From NCBI GenBank assembly GCA_038064775.1, contig JBBTSG010000014.1:1-64000 (forward strand): a DNA stretch of 64,000 nucleotides. Direction: 5' to 3'. This DNA comes from JBBTSG01 sp038064775 (GTDB lineage Bacteria > Patescibacteriota > Minisyncoccia > UBA6257 > GWB1-50-10). Positions 52,160 to 59,939 of this stretch are shown here, one piece after another; the first letter of the stretch is position 1, and every line of letters begins with the position of its first letter. The position numbers were made by a program, and so were the translations under genes. The notes under the pieces were generated by a model, which saw only the letters and a list, made by a program, of their open reading frames with translations, had not been told where the DNA came from and did no database searches.

Positions 52160-52390
52160 TTATTTCTGCGCTTTTTCGTCCAGATATTCAACAAAGGATT
52201 TAAGTTGAATCAAAGCTATCGCGCGATCTTCTATTTTTTTGGCGTTTGTTTCAAGATAGCGCCACCAATTTTGGTCGCCTTCAAGTAAAGTATTAAAAAG
52301 CTCGGCATGGTTTTTCAGTTTTTCCAAAAGCGCGTCAATTTCCTGTTCGGTTTTTTGCTCTGGCAAGAGTTCTTTTGGAAACTGTTCCAT
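52160..52390 (-). CDS. Small helical protein of unknown function
   Basis: 76 residues, acidic and helix-forming (TEQEIDALLEKLKNHAELFN; AIALIQLKSFVEYLDEK). It lies 7 nt downstream of another short gene and behind sodB, so the three may share a transcript. No family recognised. Confidence 0.55.
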   Translation of the reverse strand: MEQFPKELLPEQKTEQEIDALLEKLKNHAELFNTLLEGDQNWWRYLETNAKKIEDRAIALIQLKSFVEYLDEKAQK

Positions 52391-52397
52391 AGTTTAG

Positions 52398-52616
52398 TTA
52401 TTTATTTTGTTCTTTTTCTAAAACTTCCAAATATTTTTCTTTTGCGATACGAGCTTTTTCTTTCGCGTCTATTGGCGCGTTATGACGACCAGCTATTCCT
52501 GAAGCTTTAAGCCAATCCTGTCTTAATTCTTCTAAAGTAACGTCTTCAAACGGCGCTTCTTTTGCCCGTTCTACTTTTTTCCGCATGCTTTCGGTTTCTT
52601 GAGGAATCTTTTCCAT
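52398..52616 (-). CDS. Small charged protein of unknown function
   Basis: 72 residues, highly charged with helical segments (RKKVERAKEAPFEDVTLEEL; AKEKARIAKEKYLEVLEKE). Starts 3 nt after the sodB stop. No family recognised; the paired short genes look like one unit with sodB. Confidence 0.55.
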   Translation of the reverse strand: MEKIPQETESMRKKVERAKEAPFEDVTLEELRQDWLKASGIAGRHNAPIDAKEKARIAKEKYLEVLEKEQNK

Positions 52617-52619
52617 GTT

Positions 52620-53279
52620 TTAGATAAATAATTTTTCAACTTCATTCCAATTCACTACGTTCCACCACGCCTCAATATATTCCGACCGGCGGTTTTGGTA
52701 TTTCAAATAATAAGCGTGTTCCCAAATATCGAGTCCGAGTAATGGTTTTAATCCTTGAGAAATAGGATTGTCTTGATTGGATGTCGTAATAATCGACAAG
52801 CCCTTCGACTCGCTTTGCTCGCTCAGGGCAAGCCATGCCCAGCCGCTTCCAAAAACACTAACAGCCGCATTTGAAAATTGTTCTTTAAACTTCGCGAAAT
52901 CGCCGAAAAACTTTGTGATTGCGTCGGCAATTTTACCGGTTGGTTCACCTGCCTGCGCAGGCAGGTCGCCAGTTGGTGAATTAGGCGCCATAATCCGCCA
53001 AAAAAAAGAATGGTTGTAATGTCCCCCGCCGTGATTTTGAACGGCTTTTCTAATATCTTCCGGCACAGCACTTAAATTCGCGAGCAACTCTTCAAGCGAT
53101 TCTAGTTCAGGCTTGCCCGCCGTAGTTTCAGCGAAGGCGGGATGTTTCGTGAGCGCTTCATTTAATTTTGTGACGTAAGTTTGGTGATGTTTTGTGTGGT
53201 GAATTTCCATCGTTCGCGCGTCAATAAACGGTTCAAGGGCGTCGTAAGCGTATGGCAATTTTGGAAGTTCATATTTCAT
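52620..53279 (-). CDS. sodB: Fe/Mn superoxide dismutase
   Basis: Converts superoxide to oxygen and hydrogen peroxide. Metal ligands are visible: His in [12 protein letters not shown], His in [13 protein letters not shown], and Asp and His in [13 protein letters not shown]. Two loop insertions are encoded by palindromes: DLPAQAGEP from 52949-52966 and SEQSESKG from 52801-52832. 219 residues. Metal preference cannot be decided reliably. Confidence 0.95.
   Translation of the reverse strand: MKYELPKLPYAYDALEPFIDARTMEIHHTKHHQTYVTKLNEALTKHPAFAETTAGKPELESLEELLANLSAVPEDIRKAVQNHGGGHYNHSFFWRIMAPNSPTGDLPAQAGEPTGKIADAITKFFGDFAKFKEQFSNAAVSVFGSGWAWLALSEQSESKGLSIITTSNQDNPISQGLKPLLGLDIWEHAYYLKYQNRRSEYIEAWWNVVNWNEVEKLFI
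52801..52832. repeat. Palindromic element inside sodB
   Basis: CCCTTCGACTCGCTTTGCTC then GCTCAGGGC; it encodes SEQSESKG in frame. Confidence 0.8.
52949..52966. repeat. CCTGCC palindrome inside sodB
   Basis: CCTGCCTGCGCAGGCAGG, a perfect 18-nt palindrome encoding part of a Pro/Ala/Gly loop. Confidence 0.75.
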
Positions 53280-53289
53280 CCCGTTAGAA

Positions 53290-53820
53290 TTAAGATTGCT
53301 TTAATCGTTTGTTTACGACCATCAACATTATGATCAATAAAAAAATTGTGAGTGACATCATTGGCATCGTAATATAGCCAAATTCCATTACGTAGCGTTT
53401 AGCGCAAGAAACTAAACTTGCTCCGCATAAACCAGTGGTAATTCCCATTTGTATAAGATGATTATAAAGAGCAATAATAGCGCCGAGAATCGAAAGAATT
53501 AATGCATTAAGCGAAGAAATAGTATAATCTTTTTTCCAAAGGGCAATTCCAAAAATAATCACTTGCGGATACATAAAAATTCGCTGAATCCAGCAGAGGT
53601 TGCAAGGTTCGTAGCCGGCGATACTCGAATAAAACAAACTGCCGATGGTAGCGCCGAGCACGGCCAAAAAAGAGATGAAAAAAGCATTTTCTCCGAAAAA
53701 TCTAAAAAATTTGTTGGATGTTTGTTTGAAAACTAAAGAACCAAAAAGCGCCAAAATAATTAATTGGCCGAGAACGGTGAGAATTCCTAAAACTGAATTT
53801 ATAGCTGGGGTAGTAAACAT
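53290..53820 (-). CDS. dsbB: DsbB-like disulfide bond formation membrane protein
   Basis: Four to five hydrophobic helices, a CNLC pair ([12 protein letters not shown]) after the second helix, and a second Cys pair in the later loop ([13 protein letters not shown]), as in DsbB that passes electrons from thiol oxidases to quinone. 176 residues. Its ATG overlaps the stop of the upstream thioredoxin-like gene (TAATG), so the pair forms one oxidative-folding unit. Confidence 0.9.
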   Translation of the reverse strand: MFTTPAINSVLGILTVLGQLIILALFGSLVFKQTSNKFFRFFGENAFFISFLAVLGATIGSLFYSSIAGYEPCNLCWIQRIFMYPQVIIFGIALWKKDYTISSLNALILSILGAIIALYNHLIQMGITTGLCGASLVSCAKRYVMEFGYITMPMMSLTIFLLIIMLMVVNKRLKQS

Positions 53821-54206
53821 TAATTAGTAGGGAGTGCGCAACCACTTTTTTCGGCAAGTCGTTCTAAAGAAATTACGTCGATCTCGCGCGTGCCGTCCGG
53901 ATATTGCCAAGTAGGATAACCGTCAATTCCTTGTTTCTTACAAACATCAAGCTGACCGTTACCGTCTGGTGTGGAACACTCAACGTATGGCAAAAATTTT
54001 TCGGCTGAACCGAACATTTTCTTTTGGTTCTGGCAATGTGGACACCAAAAAGCGCCGTAAAAAGTCAGTCCTTTGTCTTTAAGACAAGTGGCAAAACCAT
54101 CGAGTTTACTCGGTGCATTTTTTGAAATTGATGACCAGACAAAAAGTCCGGCGAGAACGAAAACGACAACTGCAACCCAAATCCAAGTTGATTTATTATT
54201 ATTCAT
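53820..54206 (-). CDS. Membrane-anchored thioredoxin-fold protein
   Basis: N-terminal helix WIWVAVVVFVLAGLFVW anchors a domain facing outside. FYGAFWCPHCQNQKKMFG holds the CPHC redox motif; a second pair (VECSTPD, DVCKKQG) and cis-Pro region GYPTWQYPDG follow. CPHC matches DsbA-type oxidants. 128 residues. Partner of the DsbB-like protein. TATAAT 11 nt upstream. Confidence 0.88.
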   Translation of the reverse strand: MNNNKSTWIWVAVVVFVLAGLFVWSSISKNAPSKLDGFATCLKDKGLTFYGAFWCPHCQNQKKMFGSAEKFLPYVECSTPDGNGQLDVCKKQGIDGYPTWQYPDGTREIDVISLERLAEKSGCALPTN

Positions 54207-54246
54207 AAGCTAATTTAATTATACTTGCGGTTTCAAAAATCACAAT

Positions 54247-54317
54247 TGCGGGATCGTCTAATGGTAGGACGTCTGGCTCTGAACCAGAAAATTGGGGTCC
54301 GATTCCCTGTCCCGCAG
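54247..54317 (+). tRNA. tRNA-Gln (anticodon CTG)
   Basis: Acceptor TGCGGGA/TCCCGCA, D-arm GTCTAATGGTAGGAC, anticodon arm TCTGG-CTCTGAA-CCAGA, T-loop TCCGATT. Discriminator G; CCA is not encoded (CAC follows). Decodes CAG. Confidence 0.94.
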
Positions 54318-54318
54318 C

Positions 54319-54389
54319 ACTTCGACTCGCTTCGCTCGCTCAGTGCGAGCACATAAATTGACGAAGTGTCCTGAGCGAAGTCGAAGGAC
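54319..54389. repeat. Two palindromic elements directly after tRNA-Gln
   Basis: CACTTCGACTCGCTTCGCTC...CAGTG (54319-54346) and GTCCTGAGCGAAGTCGAAGG...C (54368-54389), lying between the tRNA and the GIY-YIG gene. Confidence 0.8.
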
Positions 54390-54393
54390 CAAA

Positions 54394-54633
54394 ATGTATT
54401 ACGTTTATTTGATTCAATGTGAGGATAAAAGCATATACACTGGTATTACCAATAATCTAGAAAGAAGATTCAAGGAACATAAAGGTAAAATTGGCGGACA
54501 CTATACAGCATCTCATAAAGTTGAAAGGATTATTCACACGGAAGAATTTGAAACTAAAAGCGAGGCATTAAAACGGGAATCACAAATCAAAGGTTGGCGC
54601 AGGGAGAAGAAGTTAGCTTTAATTGGTAAATAA
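54394..54633 (+). CDS. GIY-YIG nuclease domain protein (YhbQ/UPF0213 type)
   Basis: 79 residues from the ATG at 54394 (MYYVYLIQCEDKSIYTGITN). The GIY-YIG pair reads YVYLIQ...YTGIT; R in NNLERRFKEH and E in KSEALKRESQIKGW are conserved catalytic positions. Upstream in-frame sequence belongs to the tRNA and palindromes and is not counted as coding. Small stand-alone members act in DNA processing of unclear kind. Confidence 0.87.
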   Translation: MYYVYLIQCEDKSIYTGITNNLERRFKEHKGKIGGHYTASHKVERIIHTEEFETKSEALKRESQIKGWRREKKLALIGK

Positions 54634-54664
54634 GTCATCCCGCTCGGGGAGCGTCTGAATATCC

Positions 54665-55111
54665 ATGAAAAAAGTAAAGACAAAAAGAAATCCAGTTATT
54701 GCACTTCAGCTCTCTTTAAGATTTGCAAAGGAATACTTAAAAATTCTTTGTGAAATGAGAAAAAAGCATACCACTGCTGAAATTCAATTATAAAAAGAAC
54801 TCACAATCATTCACCGAGCATTGTGGACTTCGTTAATTATTGAGATAGGACGTCTATTCGATCCTTATAAAGGAAAAAATAAAAAGATTATTTCATTAAA
54901 GAAAATAAAAACTTTTAAAGAAATGATAGACAATGTTCATGGCGAAGCAATCATATGTAAAATAATTAACACGAGAAATACGTTTACAGCTCATTGGGCA
55001 GAAGAAGGAAGTAACCCTATTGCAGTCACTGAGATATGTAATTCAAAACTAGGAAAATTACTTGATGAACTAAATAAATTATCAATCACTACTGATATGA
55101 TAAAACTATGA
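54665..55111 (+). pseudogene. HEPN/AbiU2-like gene broken by an in-frame stop
   Basis: A frame from the ATG at 54665 runs 42 codons to a TAA at 54791-54793 and continues in the same frame to 55111. Conceptual product about 147 residues, helical, with RALWTSLIIEIGRLFDPYKG and NTRNTFTAHWAEE; the R-x5-H segment recalls HEPN RNases and AbiU2-like proteins. A sequencing error, decay, or an internal restart at 54821 are all possible. The next small gene overlaps its stop. Confidence 0.6.
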
Positions 55112-55257
55112 AACCAAAAGATTATTTATGGCTGTTAATTCCCCTTGGAATTATTGTGCTTATTATTCTTTCCGTTCTCTTTGTGCCTGCAGAAAAATAT
55201 GACCCAGATTTCGATCCTAGAATTGAAAATTGTGGGCCAGGTGGCACGCCATGCTAA
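55108..55257 (+). CDS. Small single-span membrane protein
   Basis: 49 residues: KPKDYLWLLIPLGIIVLIIL as one transmembrane helix, then an acidic tail with DPDFDPR and two Cys near the end (CGPGGTPC). It starts in the stop of the HEPN-like frame (ATGA), so both were once co-translated. Too short for family assignment. Confidence 0.55.
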   Translation: MKPKDYLWLLIPLGIIVLIILSVLFVPAEKYDPDFDPRIENCGPGGTPC

Positions 55258-55389
55258 TCTAGAGCGCTCGAGACATGTCGTTCTAGTAAGGTCGGGACGA
55301 CCTCCTAAAACCCTTACTGGACTTGACAGTCCAATGGTTCTACCTCAAAACGGTCAGTCAAAAAAATAAGGTCAATAAATAGAGCATAT

Positions 55390-55418
55390 TTGACAATTTG
55401 TTTTAAGTATGCTACACT
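55390..55418 (+). promoter_or_regulatory. Promoter TTGACA-N17-TACACT with TATGC extension
   Basis: -35 55390-55395 and -10 55413-55418, followed by a leader of about 50 nt and AAGGAG before the ATG at 55475. Confidence 0.75.
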
Positions 55419-55474
55419 TTAAACTAGCTCATAACTAATAAATTAGTTCTTGAAAATTTCATAAAGGAGAGATT

Positions 55475-55681
55475 ATGGCCGCGCCAAGTTGCTCCAAATG
55501 TCATTTAACAATGCGGGAAGTAAAAACAACAAAGAAATACGTGAAATATGAATGTCCGGAAGAATGCGGAAATACGCTAACAATACAAAAGAAAAAAGAT
55601 CCCGTGTTCGAAAAACCCAAGCCCGCGACTTTGTTTTCACAAACACTGCCCCCTCCAAAAGAACCAGATCTATTTTCTTAA
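55475..55681 (+). CDS. Small zinc-ribbon protein
   Basis: 68 residues: CSKCHLTM and YECPEECGNTL form a C2C2 ribbon (residues 6-32), followed by a Pro-rich tail (KPKPATLFSQTLPPPKEP). Unknown function. Clear AAGGAG ribosome site, strong promoter and terminator: a typical orphan cassette. Confidence 0.68.
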   Translation: MAAPSCSKCHLTMREVKTTKKYVKYECPEECGNTLTIQKKKDPVFEKPKPATLFSQTLPPPKEPDLFS

Positions 55682-55696
55682 AACAGTTTTTATAAG

Positions 55697-55724
55697 AAAC
55701 CGCCCTTAATTTTGGGCGGTTTTT
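55697..55724 (+). terminator. Terminator of the zinc-ribbon gene
   Basis: AACCGCCC/GGGCGGTT hairpin with T5. Confidence 0.88.
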
Positions 55725-55766
55725 ATATATTGTGATAAAAATATTTTCGAAATATAATTAACACAA

Positions 55767-56081
55767 ATGAAAATTTCTCAAAAACTAATCCCTTTCCTAG
55801 AAGTAGCTGGCCTTACTTTTTATGTGAGCATATTTGCCATTTCTGTCCAAACCGCCGGTTCTATTTTGCCGCCAATTCCAGAACCGATTATTCCAATGAT
55901 TATCTTCCTACTCCTTTTTGTTTTTTCGGCAATAATCTGTAGCGCTTTAATGCTCGGCTATCCGATTTATCTTTTTTTCGATAACCGCAAGCAAGAGGCA
56001 GTAAAAATTTTAATTCAAAGCGTTATTTGGCTTGCGATATTTTTTATTATTTTTGTTTCGCTCATCATACTTACAAAATAG
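55767..56081 (+). CDS. Small three-span membrane protein
   Basis: 104 residues with hydrophobic helices at about 10-30, 42-70 and 80-102 and a short FFDNRKQEA loop. No named family, but of the small integral type frequent in CPR genomes. TATAAT (55753-55758) lies 8 nt before the ATG: leaderless. Confidence 0.72.
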   Translation: MKISQKLIPFLEVAGLTFYVSIFAISVQTAGSILPPIPEPIIPMIIFLLLFVFSAIICSALMLGYPIYLFFDNRKQEAVKILIQSVIWLAIFFIIFVSLIILTK

Positions 56082-56100
56082 TTAACCATAGAAATAAGAA

Positions 56101-56132
56101 AAACCACCCTGAGTTTATCGAAGGGTGGTTTT
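56101..56132. terminator. Bidirectional terminator from a CTGAG...TCGAAG palindromic element
   Basis: AAACCACCCTGAGTTTATCG with its closing arm, between two convergent genes. Confidence 0.84.
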
Positions 56133-56138
56133 AAAATT

Positions 56139-57329
56139 TTACCGTTTTAAGTTTCGCGCTACTTCCAAGGCTTTAAAAAGCTGAACGTCTTGCGGGTTCT
56201 TTGTCTGATCGTTTAATGGCAAGATCTTAAAATCTAGTTTTAAGCCTACGCCCTTAACAGAAATTCGATTGGGTGTTAACCAACGATTGGTAGTAAGAGT
56301 GATCCTCGAGCTGTCAGGCATTAAAAAACAGGTTTGAATTAAATTCTTGCCAAAAGTTTCTTCGCCGACAGTAACCGCCAAATCATAATCCTTTAGAGCG
56401 CCGATCACCATTTCTGAAGCGGAAGCAGTTCCTTTGTTAACTAAAAATACCTCCTGTCGGTCTCGAAGCGGAGCAAAAAATTTTCTTGTTTCAACTTTCA
56501 CAATCTTTTCACTATCACGCCCCAATTCAAAATAAATGGTCTCCCCTCTCGGAAGCCAAAGAGAGATAAAACGATCAGCTGAAATAACAGGTCCGCCGCC
56601 ATTATTTCTAAAATCAAAAACAAATCTGGCTTTCGGAAAATAATTCATAACATCATAAACAAAAGATTCGATAGTATCAATATTCCTTTGCTCAAAATTC
56701 GGCAAAGACAAAACAAAAATACTATCTTCAAAAATCTGGCATTTAAACTCGTCTTTTTCAATGCGCCAAAAACTTCTCCTCAAGGAAAGTTTTTGTTTTT
56801 TATGATTTCTCGTCTTCAAAACTTCAAGAGAAACTAAAGAATTAAGAGGGCCGGCAAGCGCGGTTATCGCCTCTCCTTTTAGCATTCCTTTTGTTTTTGC
56901 GCCGTCAATTGAATAAATTTTATAACCAACTTCTAAACGGGCTTCGTCGGCAGAGCTTTTATCTTGAACGTTAGTAATAATCAAACAACTATCGGCGGTT
57001 TCTATTTCAATACCAATCAAACCAACCGTATCAGTAAAAAATATATGGTTATAGTACCAAAATTCTTTAGCGGTCAAAAAATTTGAGTACGGGTCATGAA
57101 GGGCAGAAACCATGCCTTTTAGGGCGGCGTGAACAAGTTTTTCCTGATCTGGCACGTCAGCGTAAAACTGGCTGTTAATTAAAATTTCGCCAATTCTCAG
57201 GTAAGCTAGCTCCCTGAAAAATTCGGAATCGTTAAAAAATTTCTCGCTTTTCGCGCTTTTCGTTTGGGCCTCCCCTACTCTAGGTAAAAACCAAAACAAG
57301 CATAAAACTAAAATGACTGTCCTTTTCAT
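56139..57329 (-). CDS. Second S41 family peptidase, exported
   Basis: Signal peptide RTVILVLCLFWFLPRVGEAQ, PDZ-like part (GLIGIEIETADSCLIITNV; ARLEVGYKIYSIDG) and an S41 domain with the catalytic Ser in KGTASASEMVIGALKD and Lys in EETFGKNLIQ. It is only distantly like ctpA of this window. It uses an AAGGA ribosome site and ends with a palindromic terminator. Signal peptide ending in AQ resembles that of the large metallopeptidase; shared origin is a guess. Confidence 0.88.
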   Translation of the reverse strand: MKRTVILVLCLFWFLPRVGEAQTKSAKSEKFFNDSEFFRELAYLRIGEILINSQFYADVPDQEKLVHAALKGMVSALHDPYSNFLTAKEFWYYNHIFFTDTVGLIGIEIETADSCLIITNVQDKSSADEARLEVGYKIYSIDGAKTKGMLKGEAITALAGPLNSLVSLEVLKTRNHKKQKLSLRRSFWRIEKDEFKCQIFEDSIFVLSLPNFEQRNIDTIESFVYDVMNYFPKARFVFDFRNNGGGPVISADRFISLWLPRGETIYFELGRDSEKIVKVETRKFFAPLRDRQEVFLVNKGTASASEMVIGALKDYDLAVTVGEETFGKNLIQTCFLMPDSSRITLTTNRWLTPNRISVKGVGLKLDFKILPLNDQTKNPQDVQLFKALEVARNLKR

Positions 57330-57403
57330 ATCGGTAAATCCTTTCTTCTTAATGATTTATTTGTGAAAGATAACTGATGTTGATTATAAATCTTTTAAGT
57401 AAA

Positions 57404-57757
57404 AAATAAAAACCCCCAAGCGTTATAGCCGCGGGGGTTTGTTTTTTGGACACTACTAACTTTATTTAAAATACCAACAACTACCCTTTACGAAGATAGG
57501 TACGGCTCTATAGCTAAGACAGTTTTAAGGAAAGGCAGGTGTAAAGGTTTTTTTCTACGAAACTTCTTGATTAATGTAGAAAGTAGTTTGTTGGTTCCAA
57601 AATTCAGTTTTCCTACCGTTGCTTGTAAATAGGGCTGAAATTGGATTTTACGAGCGCAGGAGTTAGGCGCTCACTGCTTCCGACCGTCGTCCACAAAGCG
57701 ATGGTTAAACTGCTTAGAACCGACCTTAAAAACAAGAAAAGATAGCGATAAATTGCT
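57404..57757 (-). ncRNA. Candidate ~350-nt structured non-coding RNA
   Basis: No coding frame of note. Promoter TTGACA-N16-TATAAT (57764-57791, minus strand) and a strong terminator frame it. Helices seen on the minus strand: GAGCGC/GCGCTC, TTTCTAC/GTAGAAA, CCTTTAC/GTAAAGG and a long-range pair between CCAACAAACTAC and GTAGTTGTTGG enclosing the last two. No match to tmRNA, SRP, 6S or RNase P signatures that I can recognise. Confidence 0.55.
57409..57440. terminator. Terminator of the candidate RNA
   Basis: AAACCCCC/GGGGGTTT hairpin with an inner GCG/CGC step, T-rich on both strands. Confidence 0.85.
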
Positions 57758-57763
57758 AAAAGC

Positions 57764-57791
57764 ATTATAAGACATGATTAACGCCTGTCAA
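57764..57791 (-). promoter_or_regulatory. Consensus promoter TTGACA-N16-TATAAT
   Basis: Both hexamers are perfect (-35 57786-57791, -10 57764-57769, minus strand). It is the best sigma-70 match in the window. Confidence 0.82.
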
Positions 57792-57871
57792 GAACAAATT
57801 TTGCTTATTCAATTTTGTATAATAAATAGGTAAGAAAAAGGTCGGTTGATTAAAAATTCTTAAATTCCAAC

Positions 57872-58096
57872 ATGAAAGAACTTCATAAGGTTTCGTTTAT
57901 ACTCCTTGTAATCGGCGGCTTGAACTGGTTGTTGGTTGGTCTTTTTTCTTGGGACATCGGCGTGATTTTTGGCGGCCAAGACGCGGGCCTCTCAAGAATC
58001 ATATACGTGCTGGTTGGTCTCTCGACAATCTACTTGCTCACAACGCACAAGAAAGATTGTCGTTACTGCATGTCCTCAATGGATATGCCTAAGTAA
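57872..58096 (+). CDS. DUF378-like small membrane protein
   Basis: 74 residues: VSFILLVIGGLNWLLVGLFSWDIG and IIYVLVGLSTIYLL helices match the DUF378 pattern (GGLNWGLVG.F..D). C-terminal CRYCM. Function unknown. A TATAAT box lies about 40 nt upstream. Terminator downstream. Confidence 0.85.
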   Translation: MKELHKVSFILLVIGGLNWLLVGLFSWDIGVIFGGQDAGLSRIIYVLVGLSTIYLLTTHKKDCRYCMSSMDMPK

Positions 58097-58119
58097 GATA
58101 ACTTAATAGAAAAAATCAA

Positions 58120-58153
58120 AAACGGTCTACTTTAAAAGAAGTAGGCTGTTTTT
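58120..58153 (+). terminator. Terminator of the DUF378-like gene
   Basis: AACGGTCTAC/GTAGGCTGTT stem with two G-T pairs, followed by T5. Confidence 0.75.
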
Positions 58154-58179
58154 GTTTACGCTATAATTAAAGAGCTTTT

Positions 58180-59022
58180 ATGGATAAGAAAATAAAATCG
58201 ATAAATTTTTTCTACCGATCGGAAAATAAAAAAGCGGTTTTTTGGAAAAAGAAGATCATACTTTGGCTTAAAAAGAATTATCCTCTCTTAAAAGTTACCA
58301 ATAAAAAACCGGGCGCAATAATCGTTCTTGGGGGCGACGGCACGGTACTCACCGCAACAAGGCATTACCAAAAATTAAACACCTTAATCTTAGGGTTGAA
58401 TCTTGGTCAAGTAGGTTTTTTGACTGCCGTCCGTGAAGAGAAAAACTTTTTCCCGGCGCTTGAAAAATTTCTTAAAGGAGATTATTTAATAGTTGAGAAA
58501 ATGACTTTACAAGCAAAAATTAAACGCAACAAAAAAATAATTTTTGAAACTTTTGCTTTAAATGATATTGTCGTAACTAATCCTTTAGGACTCGTGAAAA
58601 TTGAGGTAATGATTACGGGCTATCCTTTTCAACACGTTCAAGGCACTGGCATTCTGGTTGCAACACCTACTGGTTCCACCGCTTATAATCTTTCCGCTCA
58701 CGGTCCGATTGTCTCTCCTGATATTAATTGCCTCATCGTTACTGAAATTCTTGATCATAATATCCCAACACCAAGCATCGTGCTTAAACCCGAAGAAACG
58801 GTCAGTTTAAAAATTTCAAGTTTCCGCGAACATAACCTGCTTGCAATGAAAAGCACCGGTAAAAAGGCGGAAGTAATAATGGTTGCGGATGGGCAAAAGA
58901 TTTTCCCGCTTGTTGCAAAAGACGTTATTCAAATTTCCCGCTTACCCTATTCCGTTAAATTTGCCGAAATAGAAGAAAAATACTTTTTGAAAAGCCTTCG
59001 AGAAAAATTTGCTTTCGATTAA
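58180..59022 (+). CDS. nadK: NAD kinase
   Basis: Makes NADP from NAD. It shows IIVLGGDGTVLTATRHYQ (GGDG motif), FALNDIVVTNPLG (NE/D motif), TGILVATPTGSTAYNLSAHGPIV and a C-terminal VMVADGQKIFPL. 280 residues is normal. It ends 2 nt from the convergent ftsX end. Confidence 0.94.
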   Translation: MDKKIKSINFFYRSENKKAVFWKKKIILWLKKNYPLLKVTNKKPGAIIVLGGDGTVLTATRHYQKLNTLILGLNLGQVGFLTAVREEKNFFPALEKFLKGDYLIVEKMTLQAKIKRNKKIIFETFALNDIVVTNPLGLVKIEVMITGYPFQHVQGTGILVATPTGSTAYNLSAHGPIVSPDINCLIVTEILDHNIPTPSIVLKPEETVSLKISSFREHNLLAMKSTGKKAEVIMVADGQKIFPLVAKDVIQISRLPYSVKFAEIEEKYFLKSLREKFAFD

Positions 59023-59024
59023 AT

Positions 59025-59933
59025 TTAGGTTCGTAAGTAACGGCGGATAGCGAAAATACCAGAAACAATGCCTAATCCAGCGCAGAAAAGAAACTGATAA
59101 AAGAAAAGTGAATAAATGTTGTCTTGAAAATAAGCTTTAAGATTAACATCCGGAATAAACTGATAAATATGAGGCGAAATAAAATTAATAATCGGCCAAA
59201 GAGCAATGAAACTAATAATGGCTGAAATCACGCCATAGACAGCTCCTTCAAAAATATATGGACCGCGAATAAAACTATTTGAAGCGCCAACCAATCGCAT
59301 GATATTAATTTGTTCGCTGTTTGAAAAAATAGCGAGCCGAATAGTGTTGAAAGTTACCGTGACGGCAAGAAAAGACAGAAAAACCGTGAGCACCAAACCG
59401 GTTTTTTTCATTGTGTCCACAAGTCCGACTAGCCGGTCAATTACCACTTGATTTTGAGCGTAAGTAACTTTTTCGGTCTGATTTTTAATATCTGCCGCTT
59501 CAAGATAATTTGCTATCGCTTCGTATTCATGAGGATCGCGCGCTTTAATATTTAACGCTGGTAATAATGGATTAACGTCTAGTTGTTCCAAGGTTTGAGT
59601 AATTGTTTCTTCGTTCGCGTGGCGAGCTTTAAAATCAGCTAACGCCTGATCTTGAGAAACGTAATCCACTATTTTTACTTCTGATAGTCCCTCGAGTGAC
59701 TTTTTAATGCTCAAAATCGTGTCTTCGGAAATATTGCTTTTGAAATAAACGCTTATGTCAATTTTTTCCTGAATTGATTGAACGGTATTTTGGCCGGCAA
59801 TATTAAATAAAATCAATCCGCCAAAAACAAAAGCCGCCAAAATCATAATGCTAATTGTGGAGACAGAGAGCCAACCATTACGTAAAAATCCCTGCCAACC
59901 ATATTTAATAATTCTAGAAAGAGTTACCATCAT
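59025..59933 (-). CDS. ftsX: Cell division protein FtsX
   Basis: Four transmembrane helices (about 22-45, 175-200, 225-250, 270-295) and a large extracytoplasmic loop (SVYFKSNISEDTILSIKKSL) that in other bacteria binds murein hydrolase regulators. FSNSEQINIMRLVGASNSFIRGPYIFEG is the FtsX-type signature. 302 residues. Follows ftsE by 6 nt. Confidence 0.94.
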   Translation of the reverse strand: MMVTLSRIIKYGWQGFLRNGWLSVSTISIMILAAFVFGGLILFNIAGQNTVQSIQEKIDISVYFKSNISEDTILSIKKSLEGLSEVKIVDYVSQDQALADFKARHANEETITQTLEQLDVNPLLPALNIKARDPHEYEAIANYLEAADIKNQTEKVTYAQNQVVIDRLVGLVDTMKKTGLVLTVFLSFLAVTVTFNTIRLAIFSNSEQINIMRLVGASNSFIRGPYIFEGAVYGVISAIISFIALWPIINFISPHIYQFIPDVNLKAYFQDNIYSLFFYQFLFCAGLGIVSGIFAIRRYLRT

Positions 59934-59939
59934 ATAATT

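Noticed and set aside
54292..54393. N-terminal extension of the GIY-YIG protein
   Set aside because: The extra 34 codons run through the tRNA 3' end and two palindromic elements; the domain begins at the ATG at 54394.
24861..56132. CRISPR array from the repeated CTGAG...TCGAAG units
   Set aside because: Copies are kilobases apart with no regular spacing and no cas genes nearby; they are dispersed palindromes.
57404..57757. tmRNA
   Set aside because: Neither the tRNA-like ends nor a tag peptide frame ending in Ala-Ala could be found on either strand.
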